A DNA stretch of 64,000 bases, taken from positions 12,266,001-12,330,000 of the forward strand of contig CM070901.1 in NCBI GenBank assembly GCA_036417435.1. The letters are read 5' to 3'. The stretch is from Inia geoffrensis (lineage: Eukaryota; Chordata; Mammalia; Artiodactyla; Iniidae). Shown piece by piece: positions 11,548 through 22,649 of this stretch. Both the position numbers and the translations under genes were made by a program. The notes under the pieces were generated by a model, which saw only the letters and a program-made list of their open reading frames with translations, did not search any database and was not told where the DNA came from. The first letter of the stretch is position 1. The number at the start of each line of letters is the position of its first letter.

Positions 11548-12600
11548 AACCAGCTTTTACTTTTATTGATCTTTGCTATTGTTTTCTTTGTTTCTATTTC
11601 ATTTATTTCTGCTCTGATCTTTATGATTTCTTTCCTTCTACTAACTTTGGGTTTTGTTTGTTCTTCTTTCTCTAGTTCCTTTAGGTGTAAGGTTAGATTG
11701 TTTATTTGAGATTTTTCTTGTTTCTTGAGGTAGGCTTGTATAGCTATAAACTTCCCTCTTAGAACTGCTTTTGCTGCATCCCACAGGTTTTGGATCGTCG
11801 TGTTTTCAATGTAATTTGTCTCTATGTATTTTTTGATTTCCTCTTTGATTTCTTCAGTGATCTCTTGGTTATTTAGTAACATATTGTTTAGACTCCAGGT
11901 GTTTGTGTTTTTTATGTTTTTTTTCCCTGTAATTGATTTCTAATCTCATAGCATTGTGGTCAGAAAAGATGCTAGATATGATTTCAATTTTCTTAAATTT
12001 ACTGAGCCTTGATTTGTGACCCAAGATGTGATCTATCCTGGAGAATGTTCCATGTGCACTTCAGAAGAAAGTGTAATCTGCTGATTTTGGATGGAATGTC
12101 CTGTAAATAGCAATGAAATCTATCTGGCCTATTGTGTCATTTAAAGCTTGTGTTTCTGTATTTTCTGTTTGGATGATCTGTCCATTGGTGTAAGTGAGGT
12201 GTTAAAGTCCCCCACTATTATTGTGTTACTGTCAATTTCCTTTTTTATAGCTGTTAGCAATTGCCTTCTGTGTTGAGGTGCTCCTATGTTGGGTGCAATA
12301 TATTTATAATTGTTATATCTTCTTCTTGGATTGATCCCTTGATCATTATGTGCCCTTCTTTGTCTCTTGTAATAGTCTTTATTTTAAAGTCTATTTTATC
12401 TGATGTGAGAATTGTTACTCCAGGTTTCTTTTGATTTCCATTTGCATGGAATATCTTTTTCTATCCCCTCACTTTCAGTCTGTATGTGGCCCTAGGTCTG
12501 AAGTGGGTCTCTTATAGACAGCATATACATGGGTCTTGTTTTTGTATCTATTCAATGAGCCTGTGTCTTTTGGTTGGAGCATTTAATCCATTCACATTTA
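11548..12600 (-). pseudogene. L1 ORF2 5' part: endonuclease domain and linker, broken
   Basis: This is the minus-strand first third of ORF2. ORF2p is the L1 endonuclease/reverse transcriptase that nicks target DNA and copies the L1 RNA. The endonuclease motif GDFN is intact at 12201-12212 (complement). An open stretch at 11548-11882 encodes the linker after the endonuclease, with the recognisable [16 protein letters not shown] and [10 protein letters not shown] strings, and ends at SKSWF, the inversion point. The rest is split among frames by indels and stops. ORF2 begins near 12600, but the start codon was not fixed. Its continuation is on the other strand from 14049. Confidence 0.85.
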
Positions 12601-12640
12601 AGGTAATTATCCATATGTATGTTCTTGTTAAGAATTTCTT

Positions 12641-12831
12641 TTTGTTTGTTTGTTTGCGGTATGCGGGCCTCTCACTGTTGTGGCCTCTCCTGTTGCGGAG
12701 CACTGGCTCAGCGGCCATGGCTTACAGGCCCAGCCGCTCTGTGGTATATGGGATTTTCCCAGACCGGGGCACGAACCCGTGTCCCCTGCATTGGCAGGAG
12801 GACTCTCAACCACTGTGCCACCAAGGAAGCC
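12641..12831 (-). mobile_element. CHR SINE nested in the L1, minus strand
   Basis: T-rich tail complement (12641-12655), then 'gcggtatgcgggcctctcac' through the head, ending with the complement of 'gggcttccttggtggcacag' at 12831. A short deletion removes the 'ggctccggacgcgcaggct' section that most copies carry. A short TSD, aatttctt, is at 12633-12640 and 12840-12847, with slack at the right edge. It sits between ORF1 and ORF2 of the inverted L1 half, so it is younger than the L1 insertion or its source copy. Confidence 0.9.
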
Positions 12832-13149
12832 CTACTACCAATTTCTTAATTTTTATGGGTTTGCTTTTGTAGGTCCTTTTCTTCTCTTGTGTTTCCTACT
12901 TAGAGAAGTTCCTTTAGCATTTGTTGTAGAGCTGGTTTGGTGGTGCTGTATTCTCTTAAATTTGCTTGTCTGTAAAGCTTTCAATTTCTCTGTCAAATCT
13001 GAATGAGATCCTTGCCGGGTAGAATTATCATGGTTGCAGGTTCTTCCCTTTCATCACTTTAAATATATCATACCACTCCCTTCTGGCTTGTAGAGTTTCT
13101 GCTGAAAAATCAGCTGTTAACCTATGGGAGTTCCCTTGTATGTTATTTG

Positions 13150-13803
13150 TCATTTTTCCCTTGTTTCTTTCAATAATTTTTCATTGTCTTTAATTTTTGT
13201 CAATTTGATTACTCTGTGTCTCAGCATGTTTCTCCTTGGGTTTATCCTGCCTGGGACTCTCTGTGCTTCCTGGTCTTGGGTGGCCATTTCCTTTCCCATG
13301 TTTGGGAAATTTTCCACTATCATCTCTTCAAATATTTTCTTGGGTCCTTTCTCGCTCTTTTCTCCTTCTGGGACTCCTATAATGTGAATGTTGTTGTGTT
13401 TAATGTTGTCCCAGAGGTCTCTTAGGCTGTCTTCATTTCTTTTCATTCTTTTTCCTTTACTGTGTTCGGAGGCACTGAATTGCACCATTCTGTCTTCCAG
13501 GTCAGTTTTCTGTTCTTCTATCTCAGTTACTGTGCCATGGATTCCTTCTAGTGTATTTTTCATTGCGATTATTTTGTTGCTCATCTCTGTTTGTTTGTTC
13601 TTTAATTCTTCTATGTCTTTGTTAAACATTTCTTGTACCTTCTTGATCTTTGCCTCCATCCTTTTTCTGAGGTCCTGGATCATCTTCACTATCATTATTC
13701 TGAATTCTTTTTCTGGAGGGTCCCCTATCTCCACTTCATTTAGTTGTTTTTCTGGAGTTTTACCTTGTTCCTTCATCTGGTACATAGCCCTCTGCCTCTT
13801 AAT
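13150..13803 (-). pseudogene. L1 ORF1 (RNA-binding chaperone) remnant
   Basis: ORF1p coats L1 RNA as a coiled-coil trimer. The open frame at 13150-13785 gives 211 residues, against about 330 for a whole L1 ORF1p. Residues 27-110 are rich in K, E, I, L and Q in heptad spacing (coiled coil). Residues about 122-190 contain the RRM-like strings NNIHIIGVPEGE and EAQRVPGRINPRRN. The family start appears lost: upstream codons read I-K-R-Q-R-A-M, with ATT (13801-13803) where the comparable L1 at 56590 has ATG. The frame ends in TGA, and the C-terminal domain continues in other frames to about 12845 after an indel. It is the longest open L1 protein frame in the window. Confidence 0.88.
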
Positions 13804-13871
13804 CTTGTCTGTCTTTCTGTGAAAGTGATTTTTGTTCCACAGGCTGCAGGATTATAGTTCTTTTTGCTTCT

Positions 13872-14048
13872 GCTCCACAAATTTTCAAATAAGTGGGCCA
13901 AATTAAGACATCTGCAGGACTGTGATTCTTCCAGGGGCTGGGGGAGAAAGCATCACCTTGCCCTCTGCAGCTTCCAGAGTCCACTGGCCTTCATCTTCCA
14001 AGACTGAATTAGTCTGACCTGACCAATCAGGTCAGTCAGGTAAATCAG
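13872..14048. other. Non-L1 filler at the L1 inversion junction, MLT1-like
   Basis: Between the ORF1-proximal 5' UTR and the sense ORF2 half lie about 177 bp that are not L1. In L1 sense orientation (minus strand) they read 'ctggaagctgcagagggcaagg', 'cacagtcctgcag' and 'gaaaatttgtgg', like the 3' half of an MLT1-type LTR. The last about 40 bp (14018-14055) contain repeated 'caggt' units and a small inverted repeat (acctgac/gtcaggt), as seen at end-joined junctions. The MLT1 resemblance is from memory and moderate. Confidence 0.6.
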
Positions 14049-16781
14049 GTAAGACCTGGTTCTTTGGGAACATAATCAAAATTGATATACCATTAGCCAG
14101 ACTCACAAAGAAAAAGAGAGAGAGGGCTCAAATCAAAAAATTAGAGATGAAAAAGAGAAGTTAAAACAGACACTGCAGAAATACAAAACATCCTAAGAGA
14201 CTACCACAAGCAACTCTATGCCAATAAAATGGACAACTTGGAAGAAATGGATGAATTAGATACCTTAGAAATGTATAACCTTTCAAGACTGAACCAGGAA
14301 GAATTAGAAAATATGAACAGACCAATCACAAGTAATGAAATTGAAAATGTGATTTAAAATCTTCCAACAAACAAAAGTCCAGGACCAGATGGCTTCACAG
14401 GTGAATTCTATCAAACATTTAGAGAAGAGCTAACACCCATCTTTCTCAAAGTCTTCCAAAAAATTGCAGAGGAAGGAACACTCCCAAACTCATTCTGTGA
14501 GGCTACCATCACCCTGATACCAAAACCAGACAAAGATACTACAAAAAAAGAAAATTACAGACAAATATCACTCATGAATAAAGATACAAAAATCCTCAAC
14601 AAAATACTAGCAAACAGAATCCAACAACACATTAAAAGGATCATACACCATGATCAAGAAGGATTTATCCCAGTGATGCAAGGATTCTTCAATATACACA
14701 AATCAATCAGTGTGATACACCATACTAACAAACTGAAGAATAAAAACCATATGATCATCTCAATAGAGGCATAAAAAGCTTTTGACAAAATTCAACACCC
14801 ATTTATGCTCAAAACTCTCCAGAAAATGGGTGGAGAGGGAACCTACGTCAACATAATAAAGGCCATATATGACAAACTCACAGCAACCATAATTCTCAAA
14901 GGTGAAAAACTGAAAGCATTTCCTCTAAGGTCAGGAACAAGACAAGATTTCCACTCTCGCCACTAATATTCAACACAGTTTTGGAATTCCTAGCCACAGC
15001 AATCAGAGAAGATAAAGAACTAAAAGTAATACAAATTGGAAAAGTAGAAGTAAAACTGTCACTGTTGCAGATGACATGATACAATACATACAGATTCCTA
15101 AAGATGCCACCAGAAATCTATTAGAGCTGATCAATGAATTTGGTAATGTTGTAGAATATGATATTCATGCAAGATATCTCTTTCATTCCTATACACTAAT
15201 GACGAGAAATCTGAAAGTGAAATTAAGGAAACACTCCCATTTACCATTGCAACAAAAAGAATAAAATGCCTAGGAATAAAGCTACCTAGGGAAACAAAAG
15301 GTCTGCATGCAGAAAACTATAAGACTCTGATGAAAGAAATTAGAGATGATACAAACAGATGGAGAGCTATACCACGTTCTTGGATTGGAAGAATCCACAT
15401 TGTGAAAATGACTATACTACCCAAAGCAATCTACAGATTCTATGCAATCCCTATCAAACTACCACTGGCATTTTTCACAGAACTAGAACAAAAAATTTCA
15501 CAATTTGTATGGAAACACAAAAGACCCTGAATAGCCAAAGCAGTCTTGAGGGAAAAAAAATGGAGCTATAGGAATCAGACTCCCTGATTTCAGACAATAC
15601 TACAAAGCTACAGTAATCAAGATAATATGGTACTGGAAAAGAAACAGAAATATAGCTCAATGGAACAGGATAGAAAGCCCAGAGATAAACCCACGCACCT
15701 ATGGTCAACTAATCTATGACAAAGGAAGCAAAGATATACAATGGAGAAAAGACAGAGTCTTCAATAAGTTGTGCTGGAAAACTGGACAGCCATATGTAAA
15801 AGAATGAAATTAGAGCACTCCCTGACACCACACACAAAAATAAACTCAGAATGGATTAGAGACCTAAATGTAAGATCGGACACTATAAAACTCTTAAAGG
15901 CAAGCATAGGAAGAACACTCTTTGACATAAATCACAGCAAGATCACTTTTGATCCACTTCCTAGAGTAATGGAAATAAAAACAAAAATAAACAAATGGGA
16001 CCTAATGAAACTTAAAAGCTTTTGCACATCAAAGGAAACCATTAACAAGATGAAAAGACAAACCTCAGAGTGGGAGAAAGTATTTGCAAATGAATCAATG
16101 GACAAAGGATTAATTTCCAAAATATATAAACAGCTCATTCAGCTCAACATTAAAAAAACAAACAACCCAATTCATAAATGAGCAGAAGACGTAAATAGAC
16201 ATTTCTCCAAAGAAGACACACAGATGACCAAGAAGCACATGAAAAGATGCTCAATATCACTAATGATTAGAGAATTGCAAATCAAAACTACAGTGAGGTT
16301 CACGTCACACCAGTTAGAATTGGCATCATCAGAAAATCTACAAACAACAAATGCTGGAGAGAGTGTGGAGAAAAGGGACCCTCTTGCACTGTTGGTGGGA
16401 ATGTAAAGTGATACAGCCACTATGAACAGTTTGAAGGTTCCTTCAAAAACTAAAAATAGAATTACCATATGATCCAACAAGCCCACTACTGGGCATATAC
16501 CTAGAGAAAACCATAATTCAAAAAGACGCATGCACCCCAATGTTCATTGCAGCACTATTTACAATAGCCAGGTCATGGAAGCAACCTAAATGCCCATCAA
16601 CAGACAAATGGATAAAGAAGATGTGGTACATATATACAATGAATATCACTCAGCCATAAAAAGGAACAAAACTGGGTCATTTGTAGAGACGTGGATGGAT
16701 CTAGAGACTGTCATACAGAGTGAAATAAGTCAGAAAGAGAAACACAAATATTGTATATTAACACATATATGTGGAACCTAG
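14049..16781 (+). pseudogene. L1 ORF2 3' part: reverse transcriptase and C-terminal domain, broken
   Basis: The sense half of ORF2 starts at the SWF codons and runs through the RT fingers, palm and thumb to the Cys-rich C-terminus. Recognisable strings include [20 protein letters not shown] (14596-14655), [16 protein letters not shown] and the C-terminal KMWYIYTMNI. The RT catalytic site is broken: the L1 at 53333-53344 has TTTGCTGATGAC (FADD), whereas here one T is missing ('gtcactgttgcagatgac', about 15058-15075), a frameshift at the active-site motif. Other stops include TAA in 'gatttaaaatc' (about 14354) and 'gcataaaaagc' (about 14770). The element cannot encode a working enzyme. Confidence 0.9.
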
Positions 16782-16976
16782 AAAAATGGTACAGATGACC
16801 TAGTTTGTAGGGCTGAAATAGAGACACAGATGTAGAGAACAAATGTATGGATACCAAGGGGGAAAGTGGCAGGGTTGGTGGTGGTGTGATGAATTGGGAG
16901 ATTGGGGTTTACATATATACCCTAATATGTATAAAATGGATAACTAATAAGAACCTGCTGTATAAAAAAAGCCAGG
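16782..16976 (+). other. L1 3' UTR, short type, with A-tail
   Basis: About 195 bp from the ORF2 stop to 'gaacctgctgtataaaaaaagccagg', including 'gtggcagggttggtggtggtgtga' (G-rich stretch). It is not homologous by eye to the 3' UTR of the L1 at 51240-57253. The 'gccagg' after the A-run is not L1-like and abuts the target sequence at 16977. Confidence 0.8.
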
Positions 16977-19900
16977 GTTTTGTTATTAATAAGACATGCC
17001 TTCAGGATAATGAAAATTAGACTTACAAAAGGACATCTTGGAGAAATGCTCTCTATTGCATTTGATTCAGATGATGAATATAAAAGAAAAGAATATGTTA
17101 TTTTAATCTTAGAAGAAAGCATTACATTGTTTCACAGAGACACTTTCATATTAATTCTGATTTCTATCATCTGGAATAGGATATGAATGTAATTTAGAAT
17201 CTGTTGGGAAACATTGTATATTAACTGAAAGACATTTTATTTATCAATGTCCTTGAAAAATTGTAATAACTCCCTTGACAGAGTTACCTTTTTTATCACT
17301 CCAGAGATGATTAACTGTAGCCATCACTTTAACAATATTCCTCAACAAAGTACACTTTTAAAAATTATATTTTTGACCACTGAAATTTAACCAAAATATT
17401 TTAAATTAAGATGGTATTTGAGCAAATTAAAATTATTGAAAGAATTTTTCTGTGATTATATACTTTCAAATAAAATCTAATGAGCTTTGGATTTGCTATG
17501 TGACCTTAGAAAAGACAAAGAATAGCTCTGTCTCAGTATCTTTAGCTTATCATGCTGGGAATTTGGCATTTAATCCTATTCCAGTTATGAAGTTCCCTGA
17601 TTTGCATTAATGAGTAGCCAAGTTACTTGAATATATATTTTTATCTAATGGTAATGAAAAGAACAGTAAGCTTAGAGGCCAGGATTCTAGGATCAGCCAC
17701 ATTTTATGGTGCATTATGTATGTTGATTTAGAGTGACATTCCACAGCTTTAAATTTGTCCAGTGATATCAAAAACAGAAAAAATCAAATAAGGGAGAGAA
17801 AGATCAACACAAGGCTCTCATCATGTTTCAGAATAAAATTCAAGATAAAGGACTATAGATTATTTGAGTTATTCAATTGAATTTCCTAGGAATTTGGTAA
17901 ATGAAATTGGAATACCCTTCTTCAGACTCTAAATATATATAAATTAATGGCCATTTGAGATAATCAATTCATTTTATGTTACCTCAAATAAGGTGGATAC
18001 ATTTTTTTTGTTTGTTTTCTTCAAAATTTAGTAAGTTTCTGAGCATTCAGGATATAATACAGTACATTATTTTCTTTAAACTCAAGTGACTATTTTAAAA
18101 AGTATAGATATAATTTTGTAGTTTTTAAACAGATAATAAATAAGGAGGTATGTAGTTACTTTTAGGAAAAAGTTGATTAACGTGTCTGTCTATAAAATAA
18201 ATGTATATATCTTAAGAACCTTACTTTTTTCAAATAAGAAAATAAAATATAATAACATAAAATGACAAACTATTCTAGGCATAAATATAAAATGAGAAAA
18301 AGAATTTTAAGTAAAGATTGTAAGCAGTATAACACATCAAGAGAAGCAAGGTAATACCATAGAGAAGGAAAGTTAAGGTTGTTTTAACAGTTTTAATGTT
18401 TCAGATTGAAGGTATGAATTTCAATGTTCATTAAGAAATAAGTCAAAGAAAATAAGAAGGTTAAGATCTGGGGGAGAGAGGAACCTACTTAGTACTTGGC
18501 TTCAGGGGACAAATGGGGAAATAAGATTCTGAGCACATGTGGATTATCCTGGGATGGAAGGAAGGACTCCTCTTCTTTGAAAGAGTGTGAGAGAAAGGTA
18601 AGAAATGGAGGTTCATCTTTGTAAGCGTAATTTTTAAAAATTGAGATAATTTGCTGATTTATATTTTCCTCTGAGTAAAACGGTCGTTTACTTGCAGTGA
18701 AATGAGTGTTGGCATGGTGAAATCTTTGAATGTTTCCAGGGATCTTTGATAAGACTAGAAACACATAGAGGGTAATTGTGCAGTCTCGTGGTATCAACTG
18801 AGTTGGAAATAATTGTATAAAGTACCTAAACATGTAGTTTTACACTAGAAGTTTACTAAATTCTAGGAATAGAAACGGAAATGAGTGTTGGTTGATTCAG
18901 AGGTTGAATTTTGGAGGGCAGCTGTGAAAGAAAGTCAGTGGAGCAAGGGAGTTATTAGAAGACTAATTGAATTGGCCAATATTTATATTATTGATTTGAT
19001 ATTATTTTATCTGTAGGGAGCCCATGGGGCATTCTAATCCCTTAATTATTCAATTTTCTTTCTAATTGTTCCTATGAATACATTTTCTTCCCAATGTACC
19101 TTATAGTCCATTCCCATTACTTATACATTCACTTTAAATTAATTAACTTTAACTCCCTTGTGCTGTTTCCCTTACCTGAAATCTGTATTGCAGGTATTAG
19201 AAATGCTTAGACAACCATAAAGAGTGGAGACACTATAAGTCCATGGTCTTTGCCCATTGGAAACTGCACAGCAATTTTCTATTTCCCTCCAAGTCACAAT
19301 TCTCTCTCAATCCTTATGGCATCATTTGCAAGTTTTCTGATAATTCATTAAGGCGCTCATCCAAAATTTATCATGCAATTTAAATCTAGTAAGGGAGACA
19401 CTTACTTAAAAAAAATCAATTTTATCCAAATATAGTAAGTGCTCTGACTGGAGAAGGGCAATATAATATAGGGACACATAGCAGAAGCAACTCAGAAACA
19501 CTGAGTCAGGGAGAATAAGTACTACCCTGAGACTCGTGTGATTGGAATGGTTTATGTTGCTAAGGAGTGGGGATGTCAGATGATTCTAGACAGAATAGAT
19601 GGTTCCAACATCAGAGGTACCATGCTGCGCTAAGAAAAGTTTATAGCTGCAGGGTAGCCCACAATGAGGAGTTAGAGAGCGCCTGTGAGAATCATCTCTG
19701 GGGAGGTGCAAATTATTCATATGCATGTTTTGATGGACAGAGAATAGTCAGATTAGTGGAGAAAAAGAAGTTTCTAGAGAGAAAGGCAAACATGACCAAA
19801 GTCATGTGAAAATGAAATGTCTCTACTAGAATATCCATGTGGTCTGCTCTGGCATGTTACAGCTTGGGGAGTGTGCAGCCTGAAACTTCATTGCAGCTGC

Positions 19901-20734
19901 TATTATAGTTGTGAACTGTATTTGAAAAACTGAACAGCCAAGGTTTTGACCAGTCGCAAAAAATATAAAGAAGAAATTAAAGTCACTTGTCATCCCTCCA
20001 ATCAGAGTTGCCTACACTTAGCATTTCAATAAATTTCCTTCCATTAATTTTCTAGGCATATGAGAAGATACCATTTTACAGAATAAGGATCTCTTCTACA
20101 GAGGTATCCGTTAGCCCCTAGGAACTCTGGTTCTTTAATTTTACCAAAGACAGTGAATCCTAAAAAGCCATAGTCTTTTTTAAGTCTGCATATGTGCAAA
20201 CTTTATGTAATGATAGACTTAAGAAAGCTAATTTCAGATTGCAGCTTATTTCAGAATATTTCTACCTAGAAGTTATCCTAAGGCAATTTCCTCAGATGTC
20301 CTCTCCTGCAAATGTATATCCTAAGTTGTGGCTCAAATATATTTTCATCAAAGGGTAGTTAGGGCTGCTTTGGAAATTGCTATGGCAATTGTCAAAATAT
20401 GTGACCACTTATAATCTCTTGATGAAATTATACTAATCACATCTTTCACTGCCTCTGCTCTGTCACTCTCTCACTCTCTTCTGCTCTGTCATCCTTGCAA
20501 TTAGACCTTACTCTGTCTTCTTTCAGCCTGGACAAAAGTTAAAATGAAATTTCACAGGCAACATAGCATCCATCCTTTTTTTCTCATAAGTACAATTTAA
20601 AAGTGAAAAGTATGTAAGACAATCTGTCTTCTCAACTAGCAGCCATATGTTGTATGAAAGCCTCTCAGCTACTTTCAGCATCTCTAGTGAATTTAGGATT
20701 CAGGCGCAAAATAAACAAACAAAATCTGCTTTGG
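16977..20734. other. Unique AT-rich sequence right of the L1
   Basis: 16977-17022 and 17311-17328 are the parent segments of the inverted copies at 11025-11146. The rest shows no gene. 'gctatgtgacctta' near 17495 hints at a MIR scrap. About 19955-20075 ('ataaagaagaaattaaagtcac', 'ttcaataaatttccttccattaattt') resembles a common old mammalian repeat that I cannot name. The 114-codon minus frame at 18489-18833 and the 80-codon plus frame at 19567-19809 have no recognisable domains. Confidence 0.5.
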
Positions 20735-20940
20735 AATAGAAAGATTTTGGTGTAAATCAGGCTTTCACACATACCCTGTGATATTTGACAATTTGTCTAA
20801 CTTCATATACCCTCTGCTTCCACATCTGTAATACAGATTTAATAATTCACATAAGAAAATTGTTTTGAATACAAAAAGGAGTTGTTATATTTGAAGTGCA
20901 TGATACAGCCTAGGAACTTAAAAATACTGCTTCCTTTCAA
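20735..20940 (+). mobile_element. MIR SINE
   Basis: 'tggtgtaaatcaggctttcac', 'ctgtgatatttgacaatttg', 'ccacatctgtaatacagatttaataat' and 'aattgttttgaatacaaaaaggagtt' follow MIR order from head to core to tail. Confidence 0.7.
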
Positions 20941-21028
20941 TTTTTGATTTTCAAAGCCCATGTGTTTGAATCCCCAAATTTCAATTGCAATGCCTGATAT
21001 GTAGCTGATACTCGTTAAAAGCCTGTTG

Positions 21029-21084
21029 TACTAAGCTTTTATACTTTATACTAAGCTTTTTATAAAAGCTTCTTGTACTAAGCT
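21029..21084. repeat. Triple 'tactaagct' repeat with hairpin
   Basis: Three copies start at 21029 (tactaagcttttata), 21049 (tactaagctttttata) and 21076 (tactaagct). Within the block, aagctttt/aaaagctt (21053-21060 and 21064-21071) form an 8-bp inverted repeat around a 3-nt loop. Probably a local slippage product. Confidence 0.8.
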
Positions 21085-22605
21085 AAAACATTTTAGTGTA
21101 GATTCATTTTAAAATAATTTATTAATTATATATAAGAAAATTATTAACCTGTAGACTCTTATCTTTGCCATAATCCTAATAGATATTTCCATAATACTTG
21201 CTTTCCTAGTTTATAAAAAACAGTACACAAATCTGCTAGCCTGGATGCCTACTTAAATAGAGTTAGCTCAATGTAAGCTCAGCAATAAGCCTTTCCAATA
21301 CCCTCTTTCTAAGAAACTTCATGCCCATCTTGTCATAACATTCTATTTCTCTTTAACACGCTTACCAAATTATAAAATAATGCTTTACCTTCCATGGCTG
21401 AATCCACAAGTAGGCAGCTCTCCTCAAGAGAAAAGCATTGTTATAACTGCAGTGTCTGGCACAGAGAAGGCTGTTAATTGTGTTTCCTTAATAGCTGAAA
21501 GAGAAAATAAGTAGAATTATGAAGAAAAAATTATAAGGAAAATAATTATAAAGAAAAAATAATTTTGAGAGATAAACAAGGTTTATAACAATCTTAAGAT
21601 AACCACATGAATCCATTTGGTAAATTTACTTGATAAAGGAAGACACCAGATATGTTGTTTTAACAGGCAATACTAACAATTTGAAGCTATTTTACTTCAA
21701 AGAAATATCTTTAAAATATTCCATAAGTTAATGTGAATTTACTGCTTTGGTGATTGAATATGATTAATACCATTCTTATCCTAAATGAGGAATGATTTTA
21801 TGTAAACATCTTAGTGATTTATTTGTGATTATTTCACCAGATGAGAAAAAGTTAACATCTTTATCAGTCTAATCAAAGGAGTTTTGACAGGTCGTATTAT
21901 GATTTCCTCCCCTTCAGGGCTGGGAAGAGAAAGTAGTATTATGTGTTATATTAAATCCTGTGCATGCTTTGTTTTAAAATATACGATAGATCGAAAATAG
22001 TTTCCTACAGGCCAGCATGACTTGGCTAAAAGAATGTTTGTTTCCTCACGAGTACCTGACTCTGCCTTCATAAGACTGATGTGGCAACTGAGGTAAGAAT
22101 AATTAAACTTCTAGTGTTATGATTAGGCCTTTGAAGAAAAATAAAATCAGTATGTTTGGTGTAAGCCGCTTTTAGATATATCAGCATTACTGAAGAGAGA
22201 CATAGCAGCAGATGTTGTCCTAAAGAAGAAGGAAGGATGTTTGAGACCAGTGTTCTTATCCTGGGTGTCCAGTAGAATAATTTACAAGTTTCTAAATTAT
22301 CAATATATCATCATCAGTGACACTGGTGATTTAATTGTTCTGGAACTGGAATGGACATCCATAATTTTTTAGAGCTTACCAAGCAATTTCAAGGGGCAGC
22401 TCAGCTTGCGAAGCAAGGTAGAACTCTCAGCCAGAGACTGATGTAGTCCATTTCCTTTTTGGATGTTGTTTTGATTGACTCCTACTGTCCCCCACAGAGC
22501 AAGAACCGAGCAAAAAGACAAAGGATTGGAGATTGGGGACAGGGGTACAATGGAATAGGTAGATGTGGTGTTTTTATTTCCTTTCTAGAAGCACAAATTT
22601 GGAGA

Positions 22606-22607
<2 letters not shown>
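21085..22607. other. Unique sequence
   Basis: No gene or recognisable repeat. 'ctgaggtaagaat' near 22090 looks like a splice donor, but there is no supporting open frame. Confidence 0.5.

Positions 22608-22649
<42 letters not shown>

Larger units (their letters stand above)
11548..16976 (+). mobile_element. L1 retrotransposon with inverted 5' half (twin-primed form)
   Basis: An autonomous LINE-1, now dead. The left part (11548-13871) is antisense and runs from ORF2 outward through ORF1 to the ORF1-proximal 5' UTR. The right part (14049-16976) is sense and runs from mid-ORF2 to the 3' end and a short A-tail (about 16962-16970). The two halves meet at the same ORF2 point: the SWF codons just before the linker ahead of the RT domain occur at both outer left and inner right. 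The inversion therefore lost almost nothing. This is the structure that twin priming (second-primer annealing during target-primed reverse transcription) produces. The flanks show no target-site duplication. The L1 contains a younger SINE (12641-12831). The 3' end is of the 'acctgctgtataaaaaaa' type. Confidence 0.93.

Noticed and set aside
12486..12872. 128-codon plus-strand frame with Cys-rich segment
   Set aside because: It runs through antisense L1 and a SINE; the same peptide-like string recurs in every minus-strand SINE.
13388..13822. 144-codon plus-strand open frame with Leu/Ser/Phe-rich product
   Set aside because: It is the antisense shadow of the L1 ORF1 coiled coil at 13150-13785.
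18489..18833. 114-codon minus-strand open frame
   Set aside because: No recognisable domain, no coding signature and no splice context; consistent with chance.
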